A stretch of DNA of 35,247 nt from Bacteroidota bacterium (lineage in GTDB: Bacteria > Bacteroidota > Bacteroidia > Cytophagales > Cyclobacteriaceae): assembly GCA_947470895.1 (NCBI GenBank), contig CANIVF010000044.1, forward strand, positions 1-35,247. The letters run 5' to 3'. A program made the position numbers and the translations under genes. The first letter of the stretch is position 1. Every line of letters begins with the position of its first letter. A model generated the notes under the pieces. The model was not told the origin of the DNA. It saw nothing but the letters and a program-made list of their open reading frames with translations, and did not search any database. Shown in pieces: positions 23,131 to 32,460 of this stretch.

Positions 23131-24201
23131 ATGGCAAAGATCAATTTCGGAGGAGTATGGGAAGAAGTGGTAACACGCGAAGAATTCCCGATGGAGAAAG
23201 CAATAGAGGTGTTGAAGAATGAAACAATAGCAATTATCGGATATGGTGTGCAAGGTCCAGCACAGGCATTGAACTTGCGCGACAACGGATTCAAAGTAAT
23301 CGTTGGTCAACGCAAAGGATCAAAGACTTGGGACAAAGCCGTTGATCACGGATGGGTTCCCGGTGAAACTTTATTTGACATTGAAGAAGCTGCCAAGCGT
23401 GGAACCATTCTTGAGTTTCTCCTTTCTGATGCAGGTCAGATTGCATTGTGGCCTACCATCAAGCCATTCCTTACTGCTGGCAAGACATTATATTTCTCTC
23501 ACGGATTTGGTATCACATTCAAAGATCAAACTGGAATCATTCCTCCTGCAGATATTGATGTCGTACTTGCTGCTCCTAAAGGTTCCGGAACTTCTGTGCG
23601 CAGATTGTTCTTGCAAGGTAAAGGGATCAACTCAAGCTATGCTGTATTCCAGGATGCTTCAGGAAAAGCAACCGAAAAAGCCGTTGCGCTTGGTATTGGT
23701 GTTGGTTCAGGATATTTATTCCAGACTGATTTCAAGAAAGAAGTGTTTTCTGATTTAACTGGAGAGCGCGGAACCTTGATGGGCGCTATTGCTGGTATCT
23801 TCGAAGCTCAATACGAAGTCTTGCGTTCTAAAGGACACACTCCTTCCGAAGCATTCAATGAAACTGTTGAAGAACTTACTCAGTCATTGATGCCATTGGT
23901 GGCTGAGAATGGAATGGATTGGATGTATGCCAACTGTTCAACCACAGCACAACGCGGTGCATTGGATTGGAAAAAGAAATTTAAAGCCGCTACACTTCCT
24001 GTATTCCAGGAATTATACGAAAGCGTGGCATCAGGGGCCGAAGCAAAACGTACCATCGATACATGCAGCAAGCCTGACTACCGCGAAAAACTTGCTGAGG
24101 AATTGAAAGAAGTTCGTGAAAGCGAATTATGGCAAGCCGGTGCAGCCGTTAGAAAGCTGAGACCAGAAAAGGCAAGCGTAGAGGCAAGCATGATTAACTA
24201 G
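23131..24201 (+). CDS. ilvC: Ketol-acid reductoisomerase
   Basis: The 356-residue NADPH-type reductoisomerase carries out the second common step of Val/Leu/Ile synthesis. The nucleotide-binding fold shows IAIIGYGVQGPAQALNLRDN and the cofactor-specificity loop GQRKGSKTW, with Arg/Lys/Ser consistent with NADPH. Metal- and substrate-binding residues are in DLTGERGTLMGAIAG and ANCSTTAQRGALDW. The sequence (FGGVWEEVVTREEFPMEKA start) is the typical Bacteroidota form. The 30-bp gap to ilvN supports co-transcription. Confidence 0.95.
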   Translation: MAKINFGGVWEEVVTREEFPMEKAIEVLKNETIAIIGYGVQGPAQALNLRDNGFKVIVGQRKGSKTWDKAVDHGWVPGETLFDIEEAAKRGTILEFLLSDAGQIALWPTIKPFLTAGKTLYFSHGFGITFKDQTGIIPPADIDVVLAAPKGSGTSVRRLFLQGKGINSSYAVFQDASGKATEKAVALGIGVGSGYLFQTDFKKEVFSDLTGERGTLMGAIAGIFEAQYEVLRSKGHTPSEAFNETVEELTQSLMPLVAENGMDWMYANCSTTAQRGALDWKKKFKAATLPVFQELYESVASGAEAKRTIDTCSKPDYREKLAEELKEVRESELWQAGAAVRKLRPEKASVEASMIN

Positions 24202-24211
24202 ACATAAGGAG

Positions 24212-24267
24212 TAAGATTTAAGTATCGAGACCAGGAGTTAGTCTTGCGTCTTGATACTTAGGTCTTA
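24212..24267. repeat. 20-bp-arm hairpin between ilvC and ilvA
   Basis: Arms 24212-24231 and 24248-24267 are complementary over 20 bp. The only three exceptions would all be G-U pairs in RNA. The loop is 16 nt and there is no long T run. It fills most of the 79-bp gap within the operon. It may be a dispersed repeat, an mRNA-stabilising stem or a partial terminator. Confidence 0.6.
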
Positions 24268-24280
24268 TTTCTAATCACAC

Positions 24281-25531
24281 ATGGCAATAAACACGATTCA
24301 GAATTTAGATATTGACGCAGCCTACGAAGTGCTAAAGAGCGTAGTGCTCAAAACTCCTTTGCAGTTTCATCGCAAGCTTTCTGAAAAATTTGGTGCTGAG
24401 ATTTACTTGAAGCGAGAAGATCTGCAGGTCGTCCGTTCGTATAAAATTCGGGGTGCTTTTAATCTAATCAGTAGTTTAACACAAGAGCAATGCAATCGCG
24501 GAGTGGTTTGTGCCAGTGCAGGCAATCACGCACAAGGTGTAGCTTTCTCGTGCAAGTTATTGAACATCAAGGGCGCGATTTACATGCCTGCCATTACACC
24601 AAAGCAGAAGATTAACCAGGTAAGAATGTTTGGTGGTGAAAACATTGACATTGTGTTGATTGGTGATACGTTTGACGAATGTCAGATGCACGCGTTAGAA
24701 TTTACACATACTAATGACATGGTTTTCATTCCTCCCTTTGATCACATCAAAGTGATGGAAGGACAGGGAACGGTTGGAAAAGAAATTTTAGAAGAGCAAT
24801 CCAACATTGATTTTGTTTTCGTTCCCATCGGTGGGGGTGGACTTTGTGCAGGCTTAGGAAGTTATTTTCAAACCCTCTCACCACAAACTAAAATTATCGG
24901 TGTTGAGCCTACAGGAGCTCCTTCCATGAAGGAAGCGCTGAAAGCAGGCAAGCCCGTGGTGCTTGAATCCATTCAGCGATTTGTGGATGGCGCATCCGTA
25001 AAGAAAGTGGGTGATCAAACCTTTGCCATTTGCAAAGATGTGATTGCCGACATGTTACTTGTGCCTGAAGGAAAAGTGAGTTCCACTATTCTTCAACTGT
25101 ATAATGAAGATGCCATCGTGGCTGAACCAGCCGGTGCATTGTCCATTGCAGCACTGGATCAGTATACCCAGCAAATAAAAGGAAAGAAAGTGGTGTGCAT
25201 CGTAAGTGGAGGTAACAATGACATCGATCGCATGCAGGAGATCAAGGAAAGATCTTTATTGCATGAAGGATTAAAACACTATTTCATTGTACGGTTTGCC
25301 CAGAGGCCAGGCGCATTAAAAGAATTTTTAAATCTCGTTTTGGGCCCTAACGATGATATTGTTCGCTTTGAATATATTCAGAAACACAACAAAGAATCAG
25401 GCCCTGCTTTGATTGGTATCGAGGGAAAATCCAGAGAAGATTTTGCCCTGCTTATTGAACGTATGGATAGCCACAAACTCAATTACACACTCGTGAATCA
25501 AAACGAGAACTTGTTTGAGTACTTAGTCTGA
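24281..25531 (+). CDS. ilvA: Threonine dehydratase (biosynthetic, short form)
   Basis: The 416-residue PLP enzyme deaminates threonine to 2-ketobutyrate for isoleucine synthesis. The cofactor lysine is K55 in VRSYKIRGAFN, and the glycine loop is seen in VPIGGGGLCAGLG. After the catalytic domain comes one ACT-like C-terminal domain (about 325-410, KHYFIVRFAQRPGALKEFL). It is the short-form type rather than the 514-residue E. coli form with a tandem regulatory domain, but it probably still senses isoleucine. Last ilv gene; a hairpin separates it from ilvC. Confidence 0.93.
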   Translation: MAINTIQNLDIDAAYEVLKSVVLKTPLQFHRKLSEKFGAEIYLKREDLQVVRSYKIRGAFNLISSLTQEQCNRGVVCASAGNHAQGVAFSCKLLNIKGAIYMPAITPKQKINQVRMFGGENIDIVLIGDTFDECQMHALEFTHTNDMVFIPPFDHIKVMEGQGTVGKEILEEQSNIDFVFVPIGGGGLCAGLGSYFQTLSPQTKIIGVEPTGAPSMKEALKAGKPVVLESIQRFVDGASVKKVGDQTFAICKDVIADMLLVPEGKVSSTILQLYNEDAIVAEPAGALSIAALDQYTQQIKGKKVVCIVSGGNNDIDRMQEIKERSLLHEGLKHYFIVRFAQRPGALKEFLNLVLGPNDDIVRFEYIQKHNKESGPALIGIEGKSREDFALLIERMDSHKLNYTLVNQNENLFEYLV

Positions 25532-25648
25532 TCAATCACAACTTTATTTTGCTGCAATGCTCACCTGATCCAACCACCGCTGGAAATGCAAGGTTGGGTA
25601 TTCATTAGAAATAGTTGATTCCAATGGTTATCTTGTAATGCAAAAATA

Positions 25649-26443
25649 ATGCTTATGGCACATGGATTATTGATTGATATGGATGGAGTAGTCTACGGTG
25701 GCGATACGATGATCCCAGGTGCAGATATATTTGTTGCCAGACTTCTCAAAGAAAAAATTTCTTTCATGTTCATGACCAACAACAGCCAGCGAACCCGCCT
25801 TGATGCCGTGCGTAAGTTGGCGAAGCTGGGCATTAAGGCTACAGAGAATCATGTTTATACCAGCGCTATGGCTACCGGAAAATTTCTGGCCAGTCAGATT
25901 CCTAATGGAACGGCTTATGTATTAGGTGAAGGAGGACTGCTTTCCAGTTTGCATGAGAATGGAATTTCATTGGTAAATTCTGATCCTGATTTTGTGGTGT
26001 TGGGTGAGGGAAGAAATTTTACTTTGGAGATGGTACAAAAAGCAGTGGATATGATTTTGGCCGGTGCGAAATTCGTGACCACCAATCGTGATCCTTCACC
26101 AAAGAAGAAAGGTTGGGATAATTTAGGTATTGCTTCCACAACCGCCATGATTGAGGAAGCGACTGGTGTAAAAGGATTTGTGGTCGGAAAGCCAGGTCCC
26201 GTTATGATGCGCTCAGCGCGCAAAGCTTTAGGGTTAGAAACAGCAGAGACTACCGTAATTGGTGATACTATGGATACAGACATCCGAGGAGGTGTACAGA
26301 TGGGATATAAAACTATTTTGGTTTTGAGTGGCATTACTAAGAAAGAACATTTGATTCGGTATGCCTATAAACCTGATATGGTTGTTGATTCGGTAAATGA
26401 TATCCATTTACCTTTGCCATGGTGGCCATCGTCATCTAAATAA
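25649..26443 (+). CDS. HAD-superfamily (NagD/PGP-like class IIA) phosphatase
   Basis: The 264-residue HAD hydrolase has motif I LLIDMDGVVYGGD (nucleophile and acid Asp), motif II FMTNNSQRTR, a class IIA cap in the middle (GTAYVLGEGGLLSSL ... VVLGEGRNFT), the motif III lysine in FVVGKPGPVMM, and motif IV IGDTMDTDIRGG. NagD-type enzymes dephosphorylate nucleotides and small sugar phosphates. It sits between the ilv and leu blocks but no known pathway step requires it there; it may remove a damaged or inhibitory metabolite, which is speculation. A second ATG at 25655 is an equally good start. Confidence 0.85.
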   Translation: MLMAHGLLIDMDGVVYGGDTMIPGADIFVARLLKEKISFMFMTNNSQRTRLDAVRKLAKLGIKATENHVYTSAMATGKFLASQIPNGTAYVLGEGGLLSSLHENGISLVNSDPDFVVLGEGRNFTLEMVQKAVDMILAGAKFVTTNRDPSPKKKGWDNLGIASTTAMIEEATGVKGFVVGKPGPVMMRSARKALGLETAETTVIGDTMDTDIRGGVQMGYKTILVLSGITKKEHLIRYAYKPDMVVDSVNDIHLPLPWWPSSSK

Positions 26444-26534
26444 TATTTTCTGGAATGAAGTTATTAACAAACAGCACTACCAAACACTTGTAAGTGATAT
26501 TCTTTTTTTCTTTAAATAGATTGAGTAATAGCTA

Positions 26535-26576
26535 ATGATTTCACATCTTCGTGTGTTATTTGTCAATGAAGATTGA
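26535..26576 (+). CDS. Candidate leader peptide of the leu attenuator
   Basis: A 13-codon ORF, MISHLRVLFVNED, contains two Leu, two Val and one Ile. It lies 30 nt before an intrinsic terminator that precedes leuC. It is shorter and less biased than the ilv leader, so alone it would be weak. The parallel arrangement with the ilv leader, and the shared 16-mer after both terminators, raise the likelihood. Confidence 0.45.
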   Translation: MISHLRVLFVNED

Positions 26577-26606
26577 TGACCCAATAACCAAACCTAAACC
26601 TATGTT

Positions 26607-26640
26607 AACTGCCTCGGCTTTGTCGGGGCAGTTTCATTTT
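26607..26640 (+). terminator. leu attenuator terminator
   Basis: AACTGCCTCG (26607-26616) pairs with CGGGGCAGTT (26624-26633), with one G-U pair and a 7-nt loop, then TCATTTT. It lies 36 bp upstream of the leuC start and after the short leader ORF. It could also be the terminator of the preceding HAD gene, but the spacing to leuC mirrors the ilv arrangement. Confidence 0.7.
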
Positions 26641-26653
26641 AATTTGTTTCGAA

Positions 26654-26669
26654 CAAACTAACGATTGTT
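26654..26669 (+). promoter_or_regulatory. Conserved 16-mer after the leu terminator
   Basis: CAAACTAACGATTGTT is identical to 18393-18408 in the ilv leader and again begins 21 nt after the last base of the terminator stem. Here it abuts the leuC GTG start codon, so it also occupies the ribosome-binding region. Confidence 0.55.
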
Positions 26670-28082
26670 GTGAGCGAGAAAAAACCAAAAACAATTTTTG
26701 AAAAAATCTGGGATAGTCATGTAGTGAAACGTGCAGAAGGACATCCCGATGCATTGTTTATCGATAGACATTTTATTCATGAAGTAACTTCACCTCAGGC
26801 CTTTGATGGTTTAAAGAAAAGAGGACTTCAGGTATTTAATACTATGCGTACTTCGGCAACTGCTGATCATAACGTTCCTACCAAAGATCAACATCTTCCA
26901 ATCAAGGAAGCATTATCAAGACATCAGGTGGAAACACTCCGAAAGAATTGTAAAGAGTTTGGTGTTGAGCTTTATGATCTTGGCCACCCTTACCAAGGCA
27001 TTGTACACATCATCGGACCAGAGTTGGGTTTAACCTTACCGGGTATGGCCATTGTGTGTGGCGATAGTCATACATCAACGCATGGTGCGTTTGGTAATAT
27101 TGCTTTTGGTATTGGCACGTCTGAAGTGGAGCAAGTGTTGGCTACCCAATGCATCTTGCAATACAAACCCAAGACAATGAAGATTGAAATCAACGGCACG
27201 TTGAGCAAAGGAGTGGTGAGCAAGGATATTATTTTGTACGTTATTTCAAAAATTTCAGCCAGTGGTGCCACTGGCTTTTTTGTTGAGTATGCCGGAGATG
27301 CGATCCGTAATCTTTCGATGGAAGCACGCATGACCATTTGCAACATGAGTATTGAGATGGGCGCTCGTGGTGGATTGATTGCACCCGATGAGACGACATT
27401 CAATTATATCAAAGGAAGAAAATTCGCGCCACAAGGAGAAGCATTTGATAGAGCTGTAGCCGAGTGGAAGAAGTTGATTACCGATGAAGGAGCTATTTAT
27501 GATCAGGTGTTAAGTTTTGATGCTGCGGATATTGCACCGATGATTACATATGGTACAAACCCGGGCATGGGCATGAAGGTAACCGATCGCATTCCTACAA
27601 CCGAAGAATTGAAAGAATTAAGCGAGCAGGCGTCTTTCAAAAAGTCATTGGAATACATGGGAGTCGAGCCCGGATCAAAGTTATTGGGCAAAGCGATCGA
27701 CTATGTATTCATTGGCAGTTGCACCAACGCGCGTATTGAAGATTTGCGTGAAGTTGCCGCTATGGTGAAAGGAAAGAAGAAAGCAGATAACGTAGAAGTT
27801 TGGGTAGTACCCGGATCTAAGCAAGTGCAAGAGCAAGCGAAGAAAGAAGGGCTTGATAAAATTTTTGAAGCAGCTGGATTTGAATTACGCGATCCTGGTT
27901 GCTCTGCATGTCTTGGTATGAACGAAGACAAGATCCCTGCAGGCAAATACTGCATCAGCACCTCAAACAGAAATTTTGAAGGAAGACAAGGACCAAAGTC
28001 GCGTACATTTTTAGCAAGCCCATTGAGTGCTGCCGCAGCTGCGATTACAGGAAAAGTAACCGATGTAAGAGAATTCATATAG
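26670..28082 (+). CDS. leuC: 3-isopropylmalate dehydratase large subunit
   Basis: The 470-residue aconitase-family subunit works with LeuD to interconvert 2- and 3-isopropylmalate. The start is GTG at 26670 ([14 protein letters not shown]), in line with LeuC N-termini. 4Fe-4S ligands are C351 in [12 protein letters not shown] and C411 and C414 in [11 protein letters not shown]. Also visible are [22 protein letters not shown] and [13 protein letters not shown]. First leu gene behind its own leader/terminator, with the partner subunit 67 bp downstream. Confidence 0.95.
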   Translation: MSEKKPKTIFEKIWDSHVVKRAEGHPDALFIDRHFIHEVTSPQAFDGLKKRGLQVFNTMRTSATADHNVPTKDQHLPIKEALSRHQVETLRKNCKEFGVELYDLGHPYQGIVHIIGPELGLTLPGMAIVCGDSHTSTHGAFGNIAFGIGTSEVEQVLATQCILQYKPKTMKIEINGTLSKGVVSKDIILYVISKISASGATGFFVEYAGDAIRNLSMEARMTICNMSIEMGARGGLIAPDETTFNYIKGRKFAPQGEAFDRAVAEWKKLITDEGAIYDQVLSFDAADIAPMITYGTNPGMGMKVTDRIPTTEELKELSEQASFKKSLEYMGVEPGSKLLGKAIDYVFIGSCTNARIEDLREVAAMVKGKKKADNVEVWVVPGSKQVQEQAKKEGLDKIFEAAGFELRDPGCSACLGMNEDKIPAGKYCISTSNRNFEGRQGPKSRTFLASPLSAAAAAITGKVTDVREFI

Positions 28083-28149
28083 GGGTCGATTGTTTTGGCT
28101 GTTCGTTATTTGAATACCAACAACAACCAACAAAGAACGAACAACGATA

Positions 28150-28737
28150 ATGAGTAAAGACAAATTCACCACATTAAAATCAGCAGCAGTACCCATTCCG
28201 GATGAGAATATTGATACGGATCAGATTATTCCTGCACGTTTTCTTAAAGCGACCACGCGTGAAGGCTTTGGCGACAACTTGTTTCGTGATTGGCGCTATG
28301 GCAGCGATAACAATCCCATCAAGGACTTTGCATTAAACAATCCCTCCTATTCAGGAAAGATATTGGTTGCCGGGAAAAATTTCGGATGCGGAAGTAGCCG
28401 TGAGCATGCCGCCTGGTCTATATATGATTATGGTTTCCGTGTGGTGGTGTCAAGTTTCTTTGCCGATATTTTTAAGAACAATGCATTGAATAATGCTGTA
28501 TTGCCCGTAGTTATATCAGATGAATTTTTGAAAAATTTGTTGGCTGCTGTTCAGAAGAATCCGTCAACGGAAGTAACAGTAGATTTAGAAAATCAGGTAA
28601 TCAGCTATGGCAACCAAAGCCAGAAGTTTGAGATCAATGCGTATAAAAGAGAATGTTTGATCAATGGATACGATGATATCGATTACCTGTTGAGTTTGAA
28701 TAAGGAGATTAGAGAATTTGATGTAGCACATGCATAG
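28150..28737 (+). CDS. leuD: 3-isopropylmalate dehydratase small subunit
   Basis: The 195-residue swivel-domain partner of LeuC. Signatures are [16 protein letters not shown] near the N-terminus and the substrate loop [15 protein letters not shown]. The length is normal. The 67-bp spacer after leuC contains the perfect inverted repeat TGTTCGTT / AACGAACA with a long A/C-rich loop, perhaps influencing translation of leuD. Confidence 0.95.
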   Translation: MSKDKFTTLKSAAVPIPDENIDTDQIIPARFLKATTREGFGDNLFRDWRYGSDNNPIKDFALNNPSYSGKILVAGKNFGCGSSREHAAWSIYDYGFRVVVSSFFADIFKNNALNNAVLPVVISDEFLKNLLAAVQKNPSTEVTVDLENQVISYGNQSQKFEINAYKRECLINGYDDIDYLLSLNKEIREFDVAHA

Positions 28738-28794
28738 CTTCGAGTCTCTGCCACTCGCAGCTCATAGCGCAAGTCTCGCAACTAAAAAATAGAG

Positions 28795-29904
28795 ATGAAT
28801 AAAAAGATTGTAATACTACCAGGAGACGGTATCGGCAAAGAAGTAACCACCGAAGGAAAAAGTGTGTTGATTAAAATTGCTGAAATTTTCGGCCATGAAT
28901 TTGAGTTCGATGAAGCGATCATTGGTCATGATGCCATTGAAGCAACGGGCAATCCATTGCCGGATGAAACGTTGACTAAACTTAAAAACTGTGATGCAAT
29001 TTTATTTGGTGCAGTAGGTCATCCAAAATACGACAACGATCCAACACTTAAAGTAAGGCCAGAGCAAGGATTGTTAAAAATGCGCAAGGAGTTAGGCTTA
29101 TATGCTAACCTTCGCCCGATCAAATTATTTGATGAATTATTGGAAGCATCCAGCATCAAACCTGAAATATTAAAAGGATCTGATATTTTATTCTTTCGCG
29201 AATTAACAGGTGATGTATATTTTGGTGAGAAGGGAAGAAGAGATGATGGTAACACAGCGTATGATTTGATGATCTATCAGCGCTATGAAGTAGAGCGCAT
29301 TGCACATAAAGCCTTTCAGGCTGCGCGTACCCGAAACAAGAAAGTAACTTCTGTGGATAAAGCTAACGTGTTGGAGAGTTCCCGTTTATGGAGAGAGACT
29401 GTTCAGGAAGTTGGTAAGCAATATCCAGATGTGCAACTCGAACATCTGTTCGTTGATTCAGCAGCCATGAAACTGATTCAAAATCCAAGAAGCTTTGATG
29501 TAGTGGTTACCGGAAATCTTTTCGGTGATATCCTTACTGACGAAGCATCGCAGATTGCTGGTTCTATGGGTATGTTGGCATCCGCTTCTGTTGGTGATAA
29601 AGTAGGATTGTATGAGCCCATCCACGGCAGTGCTCATGACATTACCGGAAAAGGAATAGCTAACCCATTGGCTTCCATTTTATCTGCGGCATTGCTCTTG
29701 GACATTTCATTTGGCATGAAGCAAGAATCAGAACTGGTCATTAAAGCAGTAGAAGAAACACTGAAACAAGGTTATCGCACCACAGATATTGCGGATGCGA
29801 AAACCACTAGGGAGAAAATTTTGAATACGCAGAACATGGGTGCGCAAGTAGTGAGTCAACTTGCTAAAATAGCAAGCCAACTTTCAGTATCAGCGAACAA
29901 CTAA
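28795..29904 (+). CDS. leuB: 3-isopropylmalate dehydrogenase
   Basis: The 369-residue NAD-dependent beta-decarboxylating dehydrogenase oxidises 3-isopropylmalate to 2-ketoisocaproate. Motifs: [15 protein letters not shown] at the N-terminus, the substrate-binding arginines around [16 protein letters not shown] and [12 protein letters not shown], and the metal-binding [18 protein letters not shown]. Normal length; 57 bp after leuD. Confidence 0.95.
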   Translation: MNKKIVILPGDGIGKEVTTEGKSVLIKIAEIFGHEFEFDEAIIGHDAIEATGNPLPDETLTKLKNCDAILFGAVGHPKYDNDPTLKVRPEQGLLKMRKELGLYANLRPIKLFDELLEASSIKPEILKGSDILFFRELTGDVYFGEKGRRDDGNTAYDLMIYQRYEVERIAHKAFQAARTRNKKVTSVDKANVLESSRLWRETVQEVGKQYPDVQLEHLFVDSAAMKLIQNPRSFDVVVTGNLFGDILTDEASQIAGSMGMLASASVGDKVGLYEPIHGSAHDITGKGIANPLASILSAALLLDISFGMKQESELVIKAVEETLKQGYRTTDIADAKTTREKILNTQNMGAQVVSQLAKIASQLSVSANN

Positions 29905-29929
29905 TTACGAACAACTATCAACCAAACAT

Positions 29930-31090
29930 ATGGCACAAAAAATTGAAATTTTCGACACAACACTTCGCGATGGAGAGCAGGTTCCCGGTTGTCAATTGAG
30001 AACAGAAGAAAAGGCGATCATTGCAAGAGAGCTTGAGCTTTTGGGTGTAGATGTTATTGAGGCGGGCTTTCCGATTTCAAGTCCTGGTGATTTTCTTTCG
30101 GTTGTTGAAATTTCAAAAGCAGTAAACGAACCGGTAGTGTGCGCACTCACGCGTTCAAAGAAAGAAGATATCGATGTCGCAGCCGAAGCGTTGCATCATG
30201 CCAAGCGTGGAAGAATTCATACGGGCATTGGATCTTCTGATGTTCACATCAAACATAAGTTCAGAAGCAACCGCGACCAGGTACTGGAGCAAGGTGTGTG
30301 GGCAACAAAGTATGCGAAGGCTAAAGGTTATGAAGTTGAATTTTATGCAGAAGATGCTGGCCGCGCTGATTTAGTATTTCTCGCTCAGTTAGTAGAGGCA
30401 GTCATTGCTGCAGGTGCTGATGTAGTAAATATTCCTGACACCACAGGTTATTGCTTACCGAATTTATATGGTAAGCGCATTCAATACCTGATGGAAAATG
30501 TGAAGAACATTGATAAAGCAATTATATCAGTTCATTGTCACAACGACTTAGGTCTTGCTACTGCCAATACGATCGCGGGTTTATCAAACGGAGCACGTCA
30601 GGCAGAAGTAACGATCAATGGAATTGGTGAACGTGCCGGCAATACTTCGTTGGAAGAAGTAGCTATGATTTTGAAAACACATAAAGATTTGGAGTTATAT
30701 TCAAACATTAAGTCTGAGCGTCTTTATGAATTAAGTCTTTTAGTGTCTTCGATGATGCGCATGCCGGTGCAAGCGAATAAGGCCATCGTTGGACGAAATG
30801 CATTTGCCCATTCTTCTGGTATTCATCAGGATGGATTTTTGAAGCATGCCGAAAACTATGAGATCATCAACCCTTCTGATGTAGGTGTTCCTTCATCTTC
30901 TATTGTGCTTACTGCTCGTAGCGGAAGAGCAGCGCTAAAACACCGCGCAGAATTATTGGGCCATCGTGTGGAAGGAGAGGAGTTGAATACGCTGTATGAA
31001 AACTTCTTGGTGGTAGCAGATGAAAAGAAGGAAGTGACCGATGCGGATTTGGTTGTCTTGATGGCTAGCATGCCTGTATTGTCTAAATAA
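29930..31090 (+). CDS. leuA: 2-isopropylmalate synthase, short form without regulatory domain
   Basis: The 386-residue enzyme condenses acetyl-CoA with 2-ketoisovalerate, the first leucine-specific step. The TIM barrel has [15 protein letters not shown] at the start and the metal-binding [12 protein letters not shown]. The linker subdomain [11 protein letters not shown] is present. The protein ends soon after, at [11 protein letters not shown], so the roughly 130-residue C-terminal leucine-binding domain of E. coli-type LeuA (about 520 residues) is absent. A homocitrate or citramalate synthase would look similar, but the leuCDB context makes LeuA the best call. Last gene of the leu block. Confidence 0.9.
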   Translation: MAQKIEIFDTTLRDGEQVPGCQLRTEEKAIIARELELLGVDVIEAGFPISSPGDFLSVVEISKAVNEPVVCALTRSKKEDIDVAAEALHHAKRGRIHTGIGSSDVHIKHKFRSNRDQVLEQGVWATKYAKAKGYEVEFYAEDAGRADLVFLAQLVEAVIAAGADVVNIPDTTGYCLPNLYGKRIQYLMENVKNIDKAIISVHCHNDLGLATANTIAGLSNGARQAEVTINGIGERAGNTSLEEVAMILKTHKDLELYSNIKSERLYELSLLVSSMMRMPVQANKAIVGRNAFAHSSGIHQDGFLKHAENYEIINPSDVGVPSSSIVLTARSGRAALKHRAELLGHRVEGEELNTLYENFLVVADEKKEVTDADLVVLMASMPVLSK

Positions 31091-31115
31091 TTAACCTTTT
31101 TATTTGGCGAGGTAT

Positions 31116-31154
31116 TTCATACTTTCACTTCATCTAAATTTGAAAGTGTATGAA
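31116..31154 (+). promoter_or_regulatory. Hairpin enclosing the start codon of the 31150 gene
   Basis: TTCATACTTTCA (31116-31127) and TGAAAGTGTATGAA (31141-31154) pair as two 6-bp helices with a 2-nt bulge. The ATG at 31150 sits inside the right arm, so the start codon would be sequestered if the stem forms in the mRNA. Confidence 0.4.
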
Positions 31155-31974
31155 AAAATTATGTTTCTTAATTCTGCTTAGTGGTTTCATGATTTCTGGT
31201 TTTGCTCAGGAAATCGGTTTACAGTTATATAGCCTCCGAAGAGAAATTCCCAAAGATGTTCCAGGCTCGATGGCCCTCATCAGCAGTTGGGGGATTAAAG
31301 AAATTGAAGGTGGTGGGTCTTATAATATGACCATGGACGATTATAATGCACTGCTTAAAAAAAATAAGTTAAATATGGTGAGCATTGGTGCAGACTTTAA
31401 TGAACTGGCCAATGAACCCGCAAAGGTAGTTGCCAATGCCAAAGCATTCGGGGCCAAGTATGTGATGTGCGCCTGGATTCCTCACACCGGAACTAATTTT
31501 ACTTTAGCCGATACCGAAAAAGCGATTGCTGTTTTTAATACCGCGGGCAAGGTTCTCGCTGAAGCAGGAATTACGTTATGTTATCATCCGCATGGATACG
31601 AATTCCGTCCGTATGAAAGTGGAACCTTGTTCGACTTGATGGCGAAGAAGATGGACCCTAAATATGCCAACTTTGAGATGGATGTTTTTTGGGTGAAACA
31701 TCCCGGACAAGATCCAGTAGCTTTATTAAAAAAGTACCCCAATCGTTTTCCTCTCATGCACTTGAAAGATCGCAGACCTGGAACAGAAGGAAACCAATTT
31801 GGCACTGCTGATGACGAGACCAATGTGGTGTTAGGTGGCGGTGATGTGGGCATTGCTGCGATCATGAAAGTAGCGCGACAATATGGTGTTAAGCATTTCT
31901 TTATTGAAGATGAATCGATGCATGCCGTTCATCAGATTCCTCAAAGCTTGACCTTTCTTAAATCATTGAAATAA
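31150..31974 (+). CDS. Exported sugar phosphate isomerase/epimerase-like TIM-barrel protein
   Basis: The 274-residue protein has a signal peptide (MKKLCFLILLSGFMISGFAQ) and then a xylose-isomerase-like TIM barrel. The strands begin IGLQLYSLRREIPKD, and metal-ligand candidates are in LCYHPHGYEF, FEMDVFWVKHPG, MHLKDRRPG and FFIEDES. The family (AP endonuclease 2 / IolE / hydroxypyruvate isomerase-like) acts on sugars or inositols. Periplasmic members are common in Bacteroidota as sugar-modifying enzymes. The substrate is not predictable. The next gene starts one base after its stop. Confidence 0.8.
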   Translation: MKKLCFLILLSGFMISGFAQEIGLQLYSLRREIPKDVPGSMALISSWGIKEIEGGGSYNMTMDDYNALLKKNKLNMVSIGADFNELANEPAKVVANAKAFGAKYVMCAWIPHTGTNFTLADTEKAIAVFNTAGKVLAEAGITLCYHPHGYEFRPYESGTLFDLMAKKMDPKYANFEMDVFWVKHPGQDPVALLKKYPNRFPLMHLKDRRPGTEGNQFGTADDETNVVLGGGDVGIAAIMKVARQYGVKHFFIEDESMHAVHQIPQSLTFLKSLK

Positions 31975-31975
31975 T

Positions 31976-32389
31976 ATGAAGACCAAGACCATCAAGCAAA
32001 CCTTAACGTTTTTTGGTGCGAAACCTAAAGAAGTATATAACCTGATCGTGGATACAAAAGCACATAGCACTATTTCAGGAAGCAAGGTTTACATGAGCAC
32101 AGAAATCAATGGTAGGTTTGATGCGTTTGATGGCTATTGCACCGGCTTTAATATTGAATTGAAAGAAGGAAAGAAAATTATACAAGGCTGGCATTTTAAG
32201 GAAGATGGTTGGCCCGATGATCATTTCTCCATCTGCACATTTGTATTTGAGAAAGTTCCGACAGGAACAAAACTTACATTCTCACAAAGCGACATTCCTG
32301 AACATAAAGCCGAAACTCTAAAAGAAGGCTGGAAACTCTACTACTGGCAGCCGATGAAGGCGGATCTGGCGGGTAAGAAATCTAACTAG
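31976..32389 (+). CDS. SRPBCC / AHSA1-domain protein
   Basis: The 137-residue protein shows the AHSA1 (activator of Hsp90 ATPase homologue 1-like) pattern: KEVYNLIVDTKAHSTISGSK, a central GRFDAFDGYCTGFNIELKEG, IIQGWHFKEDGWPDDH and TKLTFSQSDIPEH, ending with a helix KEGWKLYYWQPMKADL. SRPBCC folds bind small hydrophobic ligands; bacterial AHSA1 proteins mostly lack an assigned role. It is tightly linked to the upstream exported isomerase-like gene, but carries no signal peptide itself. Confidence 0.8.
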   Translation: MKTKTIKQTLTFFGAKPKEVYNLIVDTKAHSTISGSKVYMSTEINGRFDAFDGYCTGFNIELKEGKKIIQGWHFKEDGWPDDHFSICTFVFEKVPTGTKLTFSQSDIPEHKAETLKEGWKLYYWQPMKADLAGKKSN

Positions 32390-32413
32390 CTTTCCTCTCC
32401 GTAAAAGCTCTAT

Positions 32414-32451
32414 GTCCTCCGTGGTGAAATGTATTTTTCACCACGGAGGAC
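32414..32451. terminator. Perfect 16-bp inverted repeat, bidirectional terminator or REP
   Basis: GTCCTCCGTGGTGAAA and TTTCACCACGGAGGAC are exact complements around a 6-nt loop. The repeat sits between the convergent AHSA1 and thioesterase genes. An A run follows, so it suits termination mainly on the minus strand. Its GGTGAAA/TTTCACC core is of a kind seen in dispersed intergenic repeats. Confidence 0.7.
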
Positions 32452-32460
32452 AAAAAGGTT

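Noticed and set aside
26602..26661. A 19-codon ORF through the leu terminator (ATG TTA ACT GCC)
   Set aside because: It is not rich in Leu, Ile or Val and runs through the terminator stem, so it is probably chance.
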